Part shown: positions 1 through 10,936 of the stretch, one piece after another | How the letters are laid out: each line of letters begins with the position of its first letter | How positions within the stretch are numbered: the first letter of the stretch is position 1 | Program-made: the position numbers and the translations under genes | The notes under the pieces: generated by a model | What the model was told of the DNA's origin: nothing | Database searches by the model: none | What the model saw: the letters and a program-made list of their open reading frames with translations, nothing else | Assembly (NCBI GenBank): GCA_024138015.1 | Contig: JAMXBB010000007.1 | Location: 88,020,727-88,084,726 of the forward strand | DNA: 64,000 nt | Direction of reading: 5' to 3' | Source: Lumnitzera littorea | Taxonomy: Eukaryota; Streptophyta; Magnoliopsida; Myrtales; Combretaceae

Positions 1-393
1 TAGGGAAATGTGAAATCTTGATAAGCAATCACCTCATAGTAGATATTTATTAGTCGGGAATAAGGGCTTCAATTCATAAAAGTTCCAGAAAGACAAAAAC
101 AATGGATGGCATTCTATATTGGGATAATTTTTATGATTTCTCTAAAAGAGCTGGCAAAGTCCTAGAGGGTCTGCATCAAAATCAGTTGGGTTGACAACAA
201 AGGGTCAAAGAATGAGTTAGTTGGTTTTGATGGGACTTTCTAAGAAAAGGTTTGACTATTTGGGTGCTATTAACAAGACTAAGTAAGTACTTCTGTACGA
301 TGATTAGCGCATTGGTTTTTGAACATTGCATTTGCATTTATACCACATGACCAACATTTTATGACTCTGTCCATAGTAGTCTTTTGAGCTAGC
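1..393 (+). other. Interior of Tat/Ogre-like copy A, unrecognised
   Basis: No ORF of note and no recognisable domain. The stretch leads without a break into the 39-bp array at 394, so I infer it is non-coding interior of the same Tat/Ogre-like element whose 3' LTR begins at 6656. Nothing else is identifiable. Confidence 0.35.
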
Positions 394-606
394 CTATAAA
401 GTGCTCACCTTCTACACTATCTTTTGGTGCTTAGCCAACTTTTAAGGGTGCTTCCCTTCATTAATTCTTCTTAGTATGCCTGTAGGGTGCTTCCCTTCAT
501 TATATCCTCTTAGCGAGCCTATAGGACGCTTCCCTTCATCAATTCCTCTTAGTAAGCCCATAGGGCACTTCTCTTTATCAATCCCTTTTAGCAAGCCCAT
601 AGGGTG
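394..606 (+). repeat. 39-bp tandem array, left part (copy A)
   Basis: Five or so units of about 39 bp, each carrying a version of GGGTGCTTCCCTTCATTAAT, then CCTCTTAG, then AGCCCATA. The first unit near 394 is degenerate. The array stops inside a unit at 606, where an LTR element has inserted, and resumes at 4492. The same family with 46-50-bp units occurs at 40075-40272, 50010-50052 and 63233-63795, so the period varies between copies by a short insertion between CTCTTAG and CAAGCC. Confidence 0.85.
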
Positions 607-1488
607 TGATACGAACCGGGGTTAAGGACAGAAAAGGCTAGTTGTCGGGGTAGTGGGTCCAATCCTGCTGAAGGAATGAAGAATAAATGAAAGTCGATGG
701 TTTAGCAAATTCTGTACACAAACTCTACGGATATAATACACCGTAGAACCACATACGAACCTAAGACTCACCGGATGTAACGCATCGGTCCAAGTGATAA
801 GGCTACCTACCACAATTCTTGCTAAAGGGAATGATAAGTGTTGGTAAGGGAGAGAGAGCTTTCTAAGAGAGAAAAGACTCAAAAGGGATTTTTCATTAAT
901 CTTCTGTTATGTATTTATATTGTTACAAATGTTACTATTTATAATACGTCCTAAACCTTAGTGGCAACACTGTAAATAATGTACAAGGCCTTAAACCCTA
1001 AAGTATTGGGCCCATAAATAAAATAAAGACAAACATGTATAAAAATATAAAACTGTGCATTTTATAGGGAGAAGTCGATATGTAGTCATTCGGCATACCT
1101 TAGAAGTAGTCTCGCAATGCTGGGTCGAGAAACTAAAATGGTCAGCCCATAATTGCCGAGTGCTGAAGTCAGTCGACAATAGTCTCTTCAGGTTGTGCCG
1201 AGTTAATCCAACCTTTAATAAAGTGATCTCTCAGCCACTAAGTCAACCACAAACTTTGCCGAGTGAATCCAACTCTTAGAAACGTAATATCTTGGCCTAT
1301 CGGTAAGCATGACGCTGAGTAAGTAATTGGTCAAGCATGTATGAGGATCGCTTGTTGTTTTGGCCTTCTACTTCTCAGTACTCTATCTACAAGAAATAAT
1401 GTTATTTGGCTCGGTAGATGGAGTGAGTTGGTAAGTAGATGATCTCGGCTTTGGCAATCGGGTTGGGTCGATATCCCGAAGCTTATCA
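607..1488 (-). repeat. 3' LTR of the gag-only element
   Basis: Aligns end to end with 3613-4491. Read on the minus strand it starts TGATAAGCTTCGGG and ends TTCGTATCA. Its outer end abuts the target duplicate GGGTG. A TATA-like sequence TTATAAATAG on the minus strand lies near 935-944. Short reading frames inside it are not conserved between the two LTRs and are not taken as genes. Confidence 0.87.
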
Positions 1489-1501
1489 TTTCCTCTCCCT
1501 T
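1489..1501 (-). other. Polypurine tract of the gag-only element
   Basis: On the minus strand the bases directly before the 3' LTR read AAGGGAGAGGAAA, a classical polypurine tract for plus-strand DNA priming. Confidence 0.8.
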
Positions 1502-1736
1502 AGAGAAGTTTCAACTCGAGACTTGGTAATTGGTTACTCCAGATCCCTCCGAGGTCAAACATTAATCAATAAAGTTTAAATTTAGACACAGTACATTGTA
1601 GTTCTTACAACATGGGCATCATCGATAGATGCTCCCTCCATTCATCATGGGTATTATCAACTACATCTTGATAGTCTCGGCAACTATCAATTACAGGAAG
1701 TAATACAATTTCAGGGTCATACAAAGAATTAGGGGC

Positions 1737-1940
1737 TCATAGATCTTGTGTTAGCAGGATGTAAGATGGCTCTTCAATGGTAAGTGCTTCCACCTCTTTA
1801 AGCTCGGCTAGCTCGGACATTATGGTCTCCTCATCAATTGTAATCAACATTACCCCTACTTCCTTATAATTCGGCTCTTGCTCCTCCTTCCATCTACACA
1901 TCTCAACTCTTTCCAATAGGAGAGTCCTAAGGGTTAACAT
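1737..1940 (-). other. Short ORF after gag in the gag-only element
   Basis: A 67-residue frame between the gag region and the polypurine tract. It is acidic and charged (runs such as EEQEPNYKEVG and MSELAELKEVEAL) and has no motif I recognise. It may be the tail of the original gag/protease region or a chance frame; coding status is doubtful. Confidence 0.25.
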
Positions 1941-1991
1941 GACATATCCCCTGCATATGTATTCATCACCTCAGCTCTAATAAACTCCAAT

Positions 1992-2927
1992 CTACAATTG
2001 ATAATAGCTCACAGGTGCGATGCTATAATTGCTCATATTAGTGCCATGTAAACTTGTCAGATGACTTAGACGCAATATTTCGATATGAGAAAGGCAAACA
2101 TAGTAATTCCCGAAGCTACTATTTGTGGCATTTATGTTGGGTAATGGAAACACTTTCGGAACATGGGGGTTTAATTGCAATTTAGCTCGATCTTCCTCAA
2201 CTCTTTTGTTCGTCTCCTCAGTAACCTCCATCTCTCCTTCTCCAACTTCCTTTCCTTGGTCTTCTTTCTCACCAACTTTCTCTATTCGAGTAATCCCTTG
2301 CTGCTTCATTTCTTCTCTAAGCTCTTCAAGATGAACAAGTATAACTTTCAACTATTCCTGTACATCATAATAGTCAGCATCAAGGCTAGACTCTATTCTT
2401 AAGGCTAGTCGGATAGCCTCATTTAAGGTTCTTACTCCCGAAGGGTCAATACGTTAAGCAATCTTCGGTCTCAACCTTCTTATGAATCATGAGCTAGTAC
2501 ATGAAAGAGATTCATACAATTCACATTGTCGTAGGAATACTTTATGCTCCTAGGCAAATTCTTGGACACTCATTCATCCTTGCCTTAAGGTAGACAACTC
2601 CTCATACAACTCGTCTTGTTATGATATAGGTACAGCTTTCTCTCTCATGGTAAGCCTCATTAAGTTCTATGTAGAACTCACTCCTGTGAGGATCCTTTAC
2701 CGTAATTCATTCTTCCACTAAGCCCTAGCAAGACCTTGAAGTTGATCCTTTATAATATATTCCTTGTCACATTTAGGATACAGGTATTTTTCAAAGACTT
2801 TGTTGACTCGAAATTCCTAATCCAAGTATTCCTTTAGGGGTCCATAGCCATCAAACATAGGTATTCTCAATCTTATATCTTCATAGTAATAGTGATAGCC
2901 ATATCGTGCTCGATTGTCATAAGCCAT
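1992..2927 (-). pseudogene. gag: Ty3/gypsy gag remnant
   Basis: Gag is the structural capsid protein of LTR retrotransposons. Reading the minus strand from an ATG at 2927, the start MAYDNRARYGYHYYYEDIRL is followed by IPMFDGYGPLKEYLD, the conserved opening of plant Retrotrans_gag domains, then by matches to the later conserved blocks in other frames (EELSTLRQG, VRTLNEAIRLALRIE). The C-terminal part, from about 2351 to 1992, is an open stretch rich in Glu and Lys (EKVGEKEDQGKEVGEGEME), which could form a coiled coil. At least two in-frame stops are TAG where the family has TGG (after EYLD and within the A-W-W-K block), and frameshifts separate the blocks. A zinc knuckle is not clearly readable. 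It is a dead copy. Confidence 0.75.
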
Positions 2928-3365
2928 GTTAAATGAAGTTATCACTTTAGCAAACTAGCTTAGCTCACAACAAATCTTGTTGACAATGACGAACTATCTA
3001 ATATTTGGTAACTCAATACAGTAACTTAGAGGCCTACTCAGCTCAGATGTAGAATTAGCTTGGCTATTTGGTTGAAGCAAGTCGAATGCTTGCACAACTC
3101 GACAGTTGAATAAGCAAACAACTCAACTCAATAACCTTAGGAGTATGACAGTACGGTACTTCGCTTTGCTTTGGTACTTTAAATTGAAATAGCTTAGAAG
3201 CTTGATAAAGTTCAAATCCGACACAACTATTCTTAGCAAATCAACTTGTCAAACACAACAGTACTTTCTTAGCTATTATTGCAATACTAAAATAGGATAA
3301 CACATTAAACAACTTAAAGAAGTCATATGTCAGCAACAATCCAGATTAGAATTCCCAACCTTTTC

Positions 3366-3370
<5 letters not shown>

Positions 3371-3397
<27 letters not shown>
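3371..3397. repeat. (TA)n microsatellite
   Basis: An uninterrupted run of about 13 TA units inside the interior of the gag-only element. Confidence 0.9.
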
Positions 3398-3402
<5 letters not shown>

Positions 3403-3597
3403 ATGGGACTTACGATGTAAAGAAATTGCAATCCAAATTTTCACTAACCTACCCGAAGGAAATTCAATTGAAACTAAACTAATACCCAGTAAACAAATCT
3501 TCGATATCCCAAACAAACCCAATAAGCAAGCACTTCATCAAACACAAAATAGAACAGATACAATACTTAAAACTCTTGACCTTATTTAAAACCTCGA

Positions 3598-3609
3598 GCT
3601 CTGATACCA
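3598..3609 (-). other. Primer-binding site, initiator tRNA-Met
   Basis: The minus strand reads TGGTATCAGAGC, the standard complement of the 3' end of plant initiator tRNA-Met, three bases inside the 5' LTR. It fixes the orientation of the element as minus. Confidence 0.88.
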
Positions 3610-3612
3610 AGC

Positions 3613-4491
3613 TGATATGAACTGGACCCAAGGATAGACAAGGTTAGTCGTTAAGGTAGTGGGTTTAATCCTATTGAAGGAATGAAGAATAAATGAAAGT
3701 CAATGGTTTAGCAAATCCCGCACACTAACTCTATGGATATGATGCACTGAATAACTACACACGGATCTAAGACCTGCTAGATGTGACACATCGGTCCGAG
3801 TGATAGGTTTGCTCGTTACAATCCTTGCTAAAGGGATTGATAAGAGCTAGTAAGGGAGAGAGAGCTTTCAAAGAGAGAAAAGACTCAAAAGGGTTTTTTC
3901 ATTAATCTTCTATTTTATATTTGTATTGTTACAAATGTTGCTATTTATAGTACATCCTAAACCCTAGTAGCAACATTGTAAATAATGTACAAGCCCTTAA
4001 ACTCTAAAGAATTGGGCCTATAAATAAAATAAAGAAAAACATGTATAACAATATAAAATTGTGCGTTTTATAGGGAGAAGTTAGCATATGATCATTTGGC
4101 ATGCCTTGGAAGTAGTTTCATAGTACTGGGCCGAGAAACCAAAAAGGTCGGCCCATAATTGCCAAGTGTTGAAGTCAGTCAGCAATAGCCTCTTCGAGCT
4201 ATACTAAGTGGATCCAACACTTAATAAAGTGATCTCTCAACCACTAAGTCAACGATAGACTTTGTTGAGTGAATCTAACTCTCGGATACGTGATATCTCG
4301 ATCCATCGATAAGCGTGATGCCTAGTAAGTAATTAGTCAGGCATGTATGAGGATTAGTTGTTACGACCTTTTGCTTCTCGGCACTCTATTTGCAAGAAAT
4401 AGTGTTATTTGGCTCGGCAAACAGTATGAGTCAGCAAGTAGATGATCTCGACATTGGTAGTCGGGTTAAGTTGGTGTCTCGAAGCCTATCA
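3613..4491 (-). repeat. 5' LTR of the gag-only element
   Basis: Partner of 607-1488. Minus-strand termini are TGATAGGCTTCG and TTCATATCA. A CTATAAATAG box on the minus strand at 3941-3950 is the likely core promoter. It abuts the target duplicate GGGCG at 4492. Confidence 0.87.
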
Positions 4492-4589
4492 GGGCGCTTC
4501 TTTTCACTAATTTCTCGTAGCAAGCCCATAGGGCACTTCCATTCATTGATTCCTTTAAGCAAGCCTGTTAAGGCGCTTCTTCTAAAGCT
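4492..4589 (+). repeat. 39-bp tandem array, right part (copy A)
   Basis: Continuation of the array broken at 606. The first unit resumes at GGGCGCTTC, and two further units follow (AGCCCATAGGGCACTTCC, AGCCTGTTAAGGCGCTTC) before the 86-bp array starts. Confidence 0.82.
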
Positions 4590-6360
4590 AGCTTAAGGTT
4601 GCTAGTCCCCAAGAGATGCTCCCACCAAAGTGGGTGAGCTTAAAAGGATACGACTAAGTTTTTCAAATTGATCCTAGCTTAGGGTTGTTAGTCTTCGAGA
4701 GACGTTCCCGCCTAGGTTAGTGAGCCCTAAAGGGTACAACCAAGTTTTTTAAATCAATCCCAACTTAGGGTTGCTAGTCTACAAGAGACGCTCCCACTAA
4801 GGTTAGTGAGTTAAGGAGGGTACGACTAGGTTTTTCAAATCGATCCCAGCTTAGGGATGCTAGTCTTCAAGAGACGCTCCCTCCTAAGTTAGTGAACCTG
4901 AAAGGGCATGACCATGCTTTTCAAATTGATCCTAGCTTAGGGTTGCTAGCCCTCGAAGGATGCTCTTGCTTAGATTAGTAAGCTCAGAAGGGTACGATTA
5001 GGTTTTTCAAATTGATTCTAGCTTAGGGTTACCAATCCCCAAGAGATGCTCTCACCTAAGTTAGTGAACCTAAAAGGGCATGACTAAGTTTTTCAGATTG
5101 ATTCTAGCTTAAGGTTGCTAGTACCCAAAAGATGCTCTCACCGAGGTTAGTGAGCCTAGGAGGGCACGACTAGGTTCTCCATATTAATCTTAGCTTAGGG
5201 TTGCTAGTCCTCAAGAGATACTCTTCCTTAGGTTAGTAAGCTTAGAAGGGCACGACCAGGTTTTTCAAATTAATTCTAGCTTAGGGTTACTAGTCCTTAA
5301 GAGACACTTCCACTGAGGTTAGTGAGCCTTGAAGGGCATGACCAAGTTTTTCAAATTGATCTTAGCTTAGGGTTGCTAGTCCCTGAAAGATGCTCCCGCT
5401 TAGGCTAGTGAACCCAAAAGGGCATAACCAGGTTTTTCAAATCGATCCCAACTTAGGGTTGATAGTTCCTGAAGGACGCTTCTGCTTTAGTTAGTAAGCC
5501 TAGAAGGGCATGACCGGGTATTTCAAATCGATTCCAGCTTAGGGTTGTTTGTTCCTAAGAGATGCTCCTGCCTAGGTTAGTAAGCCTAAAAGGGTACAAC
5601 TAGGTTTTTCAAATCAATTCCAACTTAGGGTTATTAGTCCCTAAAAGACATCCCTGCCGAGGTTAGTGAGCTTAGGAGGGCATAACCAGGTTCTCCAAAT
5701 CAATCCTAGCTTAAGGTTACTAGTTCTTAAGAGACGCTCTCACTTAAGTTAATAAGTCTAGAAAGACATGACTAGGTTTTTTAAGTCGATCCTAGCTTAA
5801 AGTTATTAGTCCCCAAAAGACGCTCCCGCCTAGGTCAGTGGGCTTAGAAGGGCATAACTAGGTTTTTTAAATTGATTCTAGCTTAAGGTTGCTAGTCCTT
5901 GAGAGACACTCTCACCGAGGTTAGTGAGCCCAAGAGGGCACGACTAGGTTTTTTTAATTGATTCCAATTTAGGGTTGGTAGTCCCTGAAAGATGCTCCTA
6001 GCTAGGTTAGTAAGCCTCAAAAGGCACAACTAGGTTCTCCAGATTGATCCTAGCTTACGGTTGTTAATCCTTGAGAGATACTCCTACCTAGGTTAGTGAG
6101 CTTAGAAAGGCACGACTAAGTTCTCCTAATCGATTCTAGCATAGGGTTATTAGTCCCCAAAAGACGCTTCCGTTTAAGTTAGTAAGCCTAGAAAGGCATG
6201 ACCAAGTTCTCCAAATCGATTCTAACTTAAGGTTACTAGTCCCTAAGAGATGCTCCGCTTAGGTTAGTGAGCTCATAAGGGCATGACCAAGTTTTCCAAA
6301 TCGATTCCGATTTAGGGTTACCAGTCCCCTAAAGATGCTCCTACCTTGGTCAATCAGCTC
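4590..6360 (+). repeat. 86-bp tandem array, about 20 units
   Basis: Head-to-tail units of 85-88 bp; starts at 4590, 4676 and 4762 show the period. Each unit carries AGCTTAGGGTTGCTAGTCCC, then a GAGACGCTCCC block, then GGTTAGTGAGCC, then GGTTTTTCAAATCGATCC. Units differ by many substitutions, often C/T and G/A. The same unit occurs at 63800-64000 in copy B. The array lies between the 39-bp array and the polypurine tract of a Tat/Ogre-like element. This is where such elements are known to carry hypervariable tandem repeats in their 3' untranslated region. Confidence 0.9.
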
Positions 6361-6655
6361 TTAAGGACAAGACTAATTTTTTAACATCTCTATAAGGTCT
6401 TAGTCAGCTCAAAAAGCACTTACCCACCCATCTTGGTTGTCAGCTCATAAAGGTATGACTAAACCTTAATTCCTCTTTCGATCTTTCGACCAATTCATAG
6501 AGCACCACCTCTCTCCACCAAGTCCCCATTAGACCAAACCTAAGATAGCTAACTAAGGCGTTCCTTAAGATAGTTTCCACCCTTAGGGAAAAAATAGTTT
6601 CTCTTTTGTCTTTATAGTAAAGTTTTGCTTAAACTTTACTACAAAAAGAGGCAAT
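6361..6655 (+). other. 3' untranslated end and polypurine tract of copy A
   Basis: Degenerate array-like text (TCAGCTC...AAGG motifs) fades into unique sequence, ending ACAAAAAGAGGCAAT at 6641-6655 immediately before the LTR. The purine-rich run is the likely plus-strand primer site. Confidence 0.6.
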
Positions 6656-9272
6656 TGTAAACACCCTATTTTTGCACTCATTTTTATTTTTTATTAGAAT
6701 AGAATAAAGAGTCCTGATTTAGAAAAAATACAAAAAAATAGAAAATTAAAGAAAGCCCAAAAAAAATTTAAGAAATTTAGAAAATTACAAAAGGAAAATA
6801 ATAAGAAAAAGCATAAAAAGACAAGAAATCTATAAAAAATACAAAAAATGAAAAAATTTAGAAAAATATATAGAAAATTGAAAGCCCCAAAAAAATTGAA
6901 AAAATAGAGGATTTAAGGAATTTAGAAAATAATTTTTAATTTAGATATAATAAGAAGAAGGTCATTAGGGCTAGGCTTAGAATTGAATCTAGCCTAGGCA
7001 ATTTGATTGCACGTATGGACAAGGTATAGGTTGATGGCCTAATGATAAATCACTTGACCATTTGCATTAGATTTAGTTGAAGGTCTTGGGTTCGAATCCT
7101 ATCAAAGGCATGGAAAGCCTTTTTCTTTTTTTCAAAGGACATACTGCCACATCAGGTACTACTACATATTAACGATCCATTATGCTACGTATCTTGATAC
7201 GTAGTACCCTCAGATTAGCCAACATTGACATGGCTCCATGTAGCATGCCACATTAGCACCCGTGTGCTACGTATCACTGTAGGCATGTGGTGAACAGCTA
7301 CTGGACGACGCGGTTGACGTGGCAACACATCAGCTGCCTTTCTCTCCCTTTCCCTTCTTTTTTCATTAATTTCCTCCACTTTCTTAGCGTGAGAACAGTT
7401 TATACCCCTCACTTTAGATCCATTTTTTGCATGAATTCCATACATGAGCACACTGTTTTTTGGTCTATTCTTGTTCTATGCATGGCATACTTTGAATAAA
7501 GCCTTAAAGCACATCTAGATTCATGCATTTGAGCATTCAAATTGGTATTGCAAAATAAAATAAAAAACTGAAATTCTAGAAATTCTCATTCAATCCAATT
7601 TCAACTTTCCTTGCTTTCTAAGTTGATTTTAAGTATTAAAAGGGGTTTGGGAATTCGTTTTGGACATATACAATCATCAGAATCACTCATAATCACTCCC
7701 TTGCATTTCCTTGACTACTCTTTCTCTCTACACCAACGACACTCTCTCTCTTCGTTTCTCTCTCTCAAGCCCCCATTGAATTGCACCACAGCTAGCAACA
7801 CGATCTCCATACTCCCAACTTTAGGTCACTACCTCCCATTACCACTACCGTCCACCATAGCATCCATATCACACCCCTTGTCCTAAGCCTTAACCACTGC
7901 TACCCTAAGCTTAAAACACTACCTTAGCCTCCATATTGAGTCGAACCAACACTACAATGAAGGTCGTAACATTCTTAAGACCAAGAGTTAACGTCTTTCA
8001 AGCTCCAGCAACCAACACGTAACTGAACCACCTCCACTGGCTACGACCGAACTACAAACACCACCTAACAACCACCCCAAGCCGCGGCGTGAATCCTACC
8101 CTCCTCTAATTCCAATAAAAAAAGTCATAAAAAACCCTTTCCCTACTTGCTTTGGCCATCGAATTGCTTCGAACCACCTCCGTTAAGTTGCTACAATTGA
8201 AAATGACTTGGAATCAACCTAGATCAGACTAACTTGACCTAGATCTAAAGTCCAACCCGCAATTCAACCTGTGCTCCTCTCTCTTAGTCCAGCCTGCATT
8301 GGTTTGAATCTTTCGGCTCTTTTATTTATTTATTTTTTATTTGTCTATTTATTTTATATAATTGTGAATATAAATGTAAACAAAAAAAGGAGAAAAAAGG
8401 GAAAATGAAAAAGAAAAAAGGAAGAAAAGAAAATAAGAAGAAAAAAGAAAATAGTAGTCTAATTATTTATTTATTTTTAGTTTAATACAAATAGATAAAA
8501 TAGAATAAGTAACAAAAAAATAAGACATTATAATAAAAATAAAAAGGTCAGTGAATAAAAATCATTTTGACACTTAAAAAAATTGGGTTTTCCAATAATA
8601 AATGGACCTTTTCCAAATTAGGACTTTATTTAGAATTTCCAAAAATAAACTTTGATTATGACTTTCAAAATAATTTCCTTAAATAAACTTAAAACGGATA
8701 AAAATGTAAATCCAACCTTTTTTTAAAAGTTGAAATAAATCAACTTGCCAATATTTTCGAAAAAAGAATTACGTACGTCTGATCCTAAACAGTGGGAACA
8801 TATGCACATATAGGGCGACGATAAAAAACGAAAAACTTATTTTTCCATTCATAGTTTAGATTACTTAAATTATTTAATTCACTAATAATTGAGATTCATT
8901 TTATAGAATAGTCTTTTGAAAGATGATTTTTAAGACTAAGATTAAAATTGGAAAGTTGATGATACTTGTAAAGGTTTAAAAATTAGCCCCTGGATTCTTT
9001 GGTTTTCAAAAAACATTTTATAAAATTGGTTTAATCGTTAGACCAATAGCTAAGTTATAACCAATCCATCTAATTAATTATAATTTAACTCCTTTTCCTG
9101 ACTATAGTTGGGTGGCGACTCTAAAGTGTTTTCAAGATATAAAAGACTGGTTTTCTTTAAACCCTAGTCGAGGATTAATATTAAACAAATAGGGTTTAAT
9201 ATTGATTGATTTAAAGAAGACTTAATTTATAAAAACCGAGAAGGAAAAATCAAGTTCGATAGCTAGTGGCTA
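6656..9272 (+). repeat. 3' LTR of Tat/Ogre-like copy A
   Basis: Begins TGTAAACACCCTATTTTTGC after a polypurine tract and ends near 9272. It shares its layout and several conserved blocks with the LTR at 34345-36622: an A-rich 5' part, a CT-rich stretch after a TATA-like box (ATTAAAAGG near 7635), an AAA/GAA-rich middle, the block TTGGGTTTTCC...AGGACTTTATTTAGAATTT, and the terminal block GGTGGCGACTC...AGTCGAGGATT. The frame at 7611-7886 is the CT-rich stretch read as protein and is not a gene. The bases after 9272 (CTTGTCGAGGACCTC) resemble the primer-site region of copy B. Confidence 0.7.
7028..7130 (+). repeat. tRNA-like A-box/B-box unit in the LTR (SINE-like)
   Basis: GGTTGATGGCCTAATGAT resembles a polymerase III A box, and GGGTTCGAATCCTA at about 7086-7099 is a good B box, spaced as in a tRNA gene. 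No cloverleaf or anticodon arm can be folded convincingly, so it is not a tRNA gene. A T-rich run follows at 7116. It may be a short SINE insertion or a built-in part of this LTR family; copy B shows only a weak A-box-like match at the equivalent place. Confidence 0.45.
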
Positions 9273-9293
9273 CTTGTCGAGGACCTCATATAT

Positions 9294-9708
9294 TGTAAGC
9301 TATTCTCCTAAGCCCATTTTTTGGTTTTGTACATTATATAAAGAGATCTATTGTATGTAAAGCCAATGACCAAGGCCCAGTATACTCCTTGAAATGTTCC
9401 ATAAGTGTTTGGATATATTAAACCCTAGTAGGTGGAGGTAGGATAGGTGAGATTGTATGTTAGCTGTTAGACTAAGTAGATCTTAGCCATCCAATGATGG
9501 AGGCCCCTTATATATAAGTAAGAGACCCCCTTATTTGTAAATCATCCAAAAATACAAGTTATATTCTTACTTGAGTATTTCTCTCTTCTATTTAAGTAAG
9601 TGTGCTCTTATGAGTTTTGGTGAAGAAGGCCGACTTAACCTCTTGAAAGTTTACTCGGAGAGTTTAAGTATCGCACATCAAAGCTAGTAAAACACTCATA
9701 ACATGACA
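9294..9708 (+). repeat. 5' LTR of the deleted gypsy element
   Basis: The right end is certain: ...ACATGACA at 9708, followed by the primer site, and matched by ...GTGACA at 11456. The left end (TGTAAGC at 9294) is my best choice and could lie elsewhere, because the partner LTR is truncated. A TATA-like TTATATATAAG is near 9509-9519. Confidence 0.65.
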
Positions 9709-9710
9709 TT

Positions 9711-9721
9711 TGGTATCAGAG
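9711..9721 (+). other. Primer-binding site, initiator tRNA-Met
   Basis: TGGTATCAGAG two bases inside the LTR end, the usual plant chromovirus and copia primer site. Confidence 0.85.
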
Positions 9722-9883
9722 TAGAGTCCTAGAAGAGATAATAGGAACATGTACTTCTAATGTTCTCTCAAAGTATACTAAAAGTCCCTTAACTTCGATA
9801 ATAGATTAAGAACTCACCTTTGAAGGGGAAATCTTGGGAAGTAGAGCTTTGGTTGAAGCAAGAGTAGCTAAAGTATAGTTACC

Positions 9884-10862
9884 ATGGCCGATGTGCTAGA
9901 TCAAGTTTAGGTTATGGAGGAAGTCTTCGAGAAGGAGCTCCTAAGTGAGATACAAATAGCCTTAGATCGAGTTGCAAGTGATTTGCAAAGATGGGATGTT
10001 GCTCTCAAAGAAATGGTGAAGGCCTTGAGGAAGGAGTTGGGAGATTTAAGGGCTTAGGTCCAACTCCAATGGTGCTTTAAGATTGGGTATGGATTGAACC
10101 CTATTGGGGCTATAGTAGGATGGATGTGCTAAAGCCTAAGACCTACAATGGTTGTCAAAATGCTAATGAGATAGATAACATCCTTTGATTCTAGAACAAT
10201 GCTTTCATGTGATCAGTGTTCTAGATGATAAATAAAGGCTAAGAGTTGCTATTGTGTTTCTTGACAATGTCGCCACCTCATGGTGGAGAAGACGGGTTGA
10301 TAGAGTTAGGTGCAGAGATTACTATACAGGAGGAATTCAAGGCATAGTAATGAGCTCAATTCTATCCTAACGATGTCAAAACAAATGCTTGCCCGATTGA
10401 GGCAGTTAGAACACAAGGCATCTATAAAAAATTATGTGCAAGAATTCTTTGAGTTACTATCAGAGATCCTTGATATGAGTGATGGGATGCTATGTTTACC
10501 TTTTGTGATAGCTTACAAGGGTAGGCCGAAATAAAGTTAGAAAGGTGAGGAGTCTAAACCTTGGGCCAAGCCATGGCTACTATAGAGTTCTTCATAAACT
10601 TCTAGATAAGTGAATGATTTAATAGAGAGGCAAGTGAAGGTAGCTATGTAAAAAGGGGGTAGCTTAGGAAAGAAAGGATCCAAGCCAAGGAAGGTGGTTA
10701 GAAACCCAAGCCTAAAGGATAAGCCTCCAATGGAAGAGAAGGAATATCCTATGAGGAAACCATCATGCTTCATGTGTGGAGGGGTATATAAATCAAGGGA
10801 TCATTTCATTTAGAATAAGTTAGTGGCTTTAGTTGCATCTATGGAAGAAGAGAAAGCTTAAC
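9884..10862 (+). pseudogene. gag: Ty3/gypsy gag remnant
   Basis: Reading from the ATG at 9884 gives a helical N-terminal part (EVFEKELLSEIQIALDRVA, then LQRWDVALKEMVKALRKELG). The conserved Retrotrans_gag blocks follow in shifting frames: KPKTYNG with NANEIDNIL, VLDDK, then an A-T-S-W-W-R-R block, and later RLRQLEHKASIKNYVQEF. The zinc knuckle begins at 10766 as C-F-M-C-G-G; the histidine and last cysteine of the CX2CX4HX4C pattern are replaced. There are many in-frame stops and at least three frame changes. Gag would form the capsid of the particle; this copy cannot. Confidence 0.7.
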
Positions 10863-10936
10863 CTAACTATAAGCTTAGAGTGTTGAAGTGGTTCGGCTGC
10901 ATACATCAAAAGCCCACCAAGGAGGCTTAGAGCTTA

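Larger units (their letters stand above)
607..4491 (-). mobile_element. Complete gag-only LTR retrotransposon (TR-GAG type)
   Basis: A structurally complete 3.9-kb element on the minus strand. It has two LTRs of about 880 bp (607-1488 and 3613-4491) that begin TGATA and end ATCA when read on the minus strand. A primer-binding site matching initiator tRNA-Met follows the 5' LTR and a polypurine tract precedes the 3' LTR. The flanks GGGTG (602-606) and GGGCG (4492-4496) form a 5-bp target duplication with one mismatch. The interior (1489-3612) holds only a gag-like reading region; no protease, reverse transcriptase, RNase H or integrase is visible and there is no room for them. This matches the described TR-GAG class of short non-autonomous plant elements. 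It interrupts one unit of the 39-bp array. The two LTRs differ at many positions, so the insertion is old. Confidence 0.85.

Noticed and set aside
4590..6360. CRISPR array
   Set aside because: Repeats are contiguous without unique spacers, diverged, and in a plant retrotransposon context.
7028..7130. Possible tRNA gene
   Set aside because: Good A and B boxes but no acceptor stem or anticodon arm can be paired; treated as SINE-like.
7185..7204. Perfect palindrome CTACGTATC-TT-GATACGTAG in the LTR of copy A
   Set aside because: Short, single, and not found at the matching place in copy B. It could be a chance or degraded regulatory site, with no support for a function.
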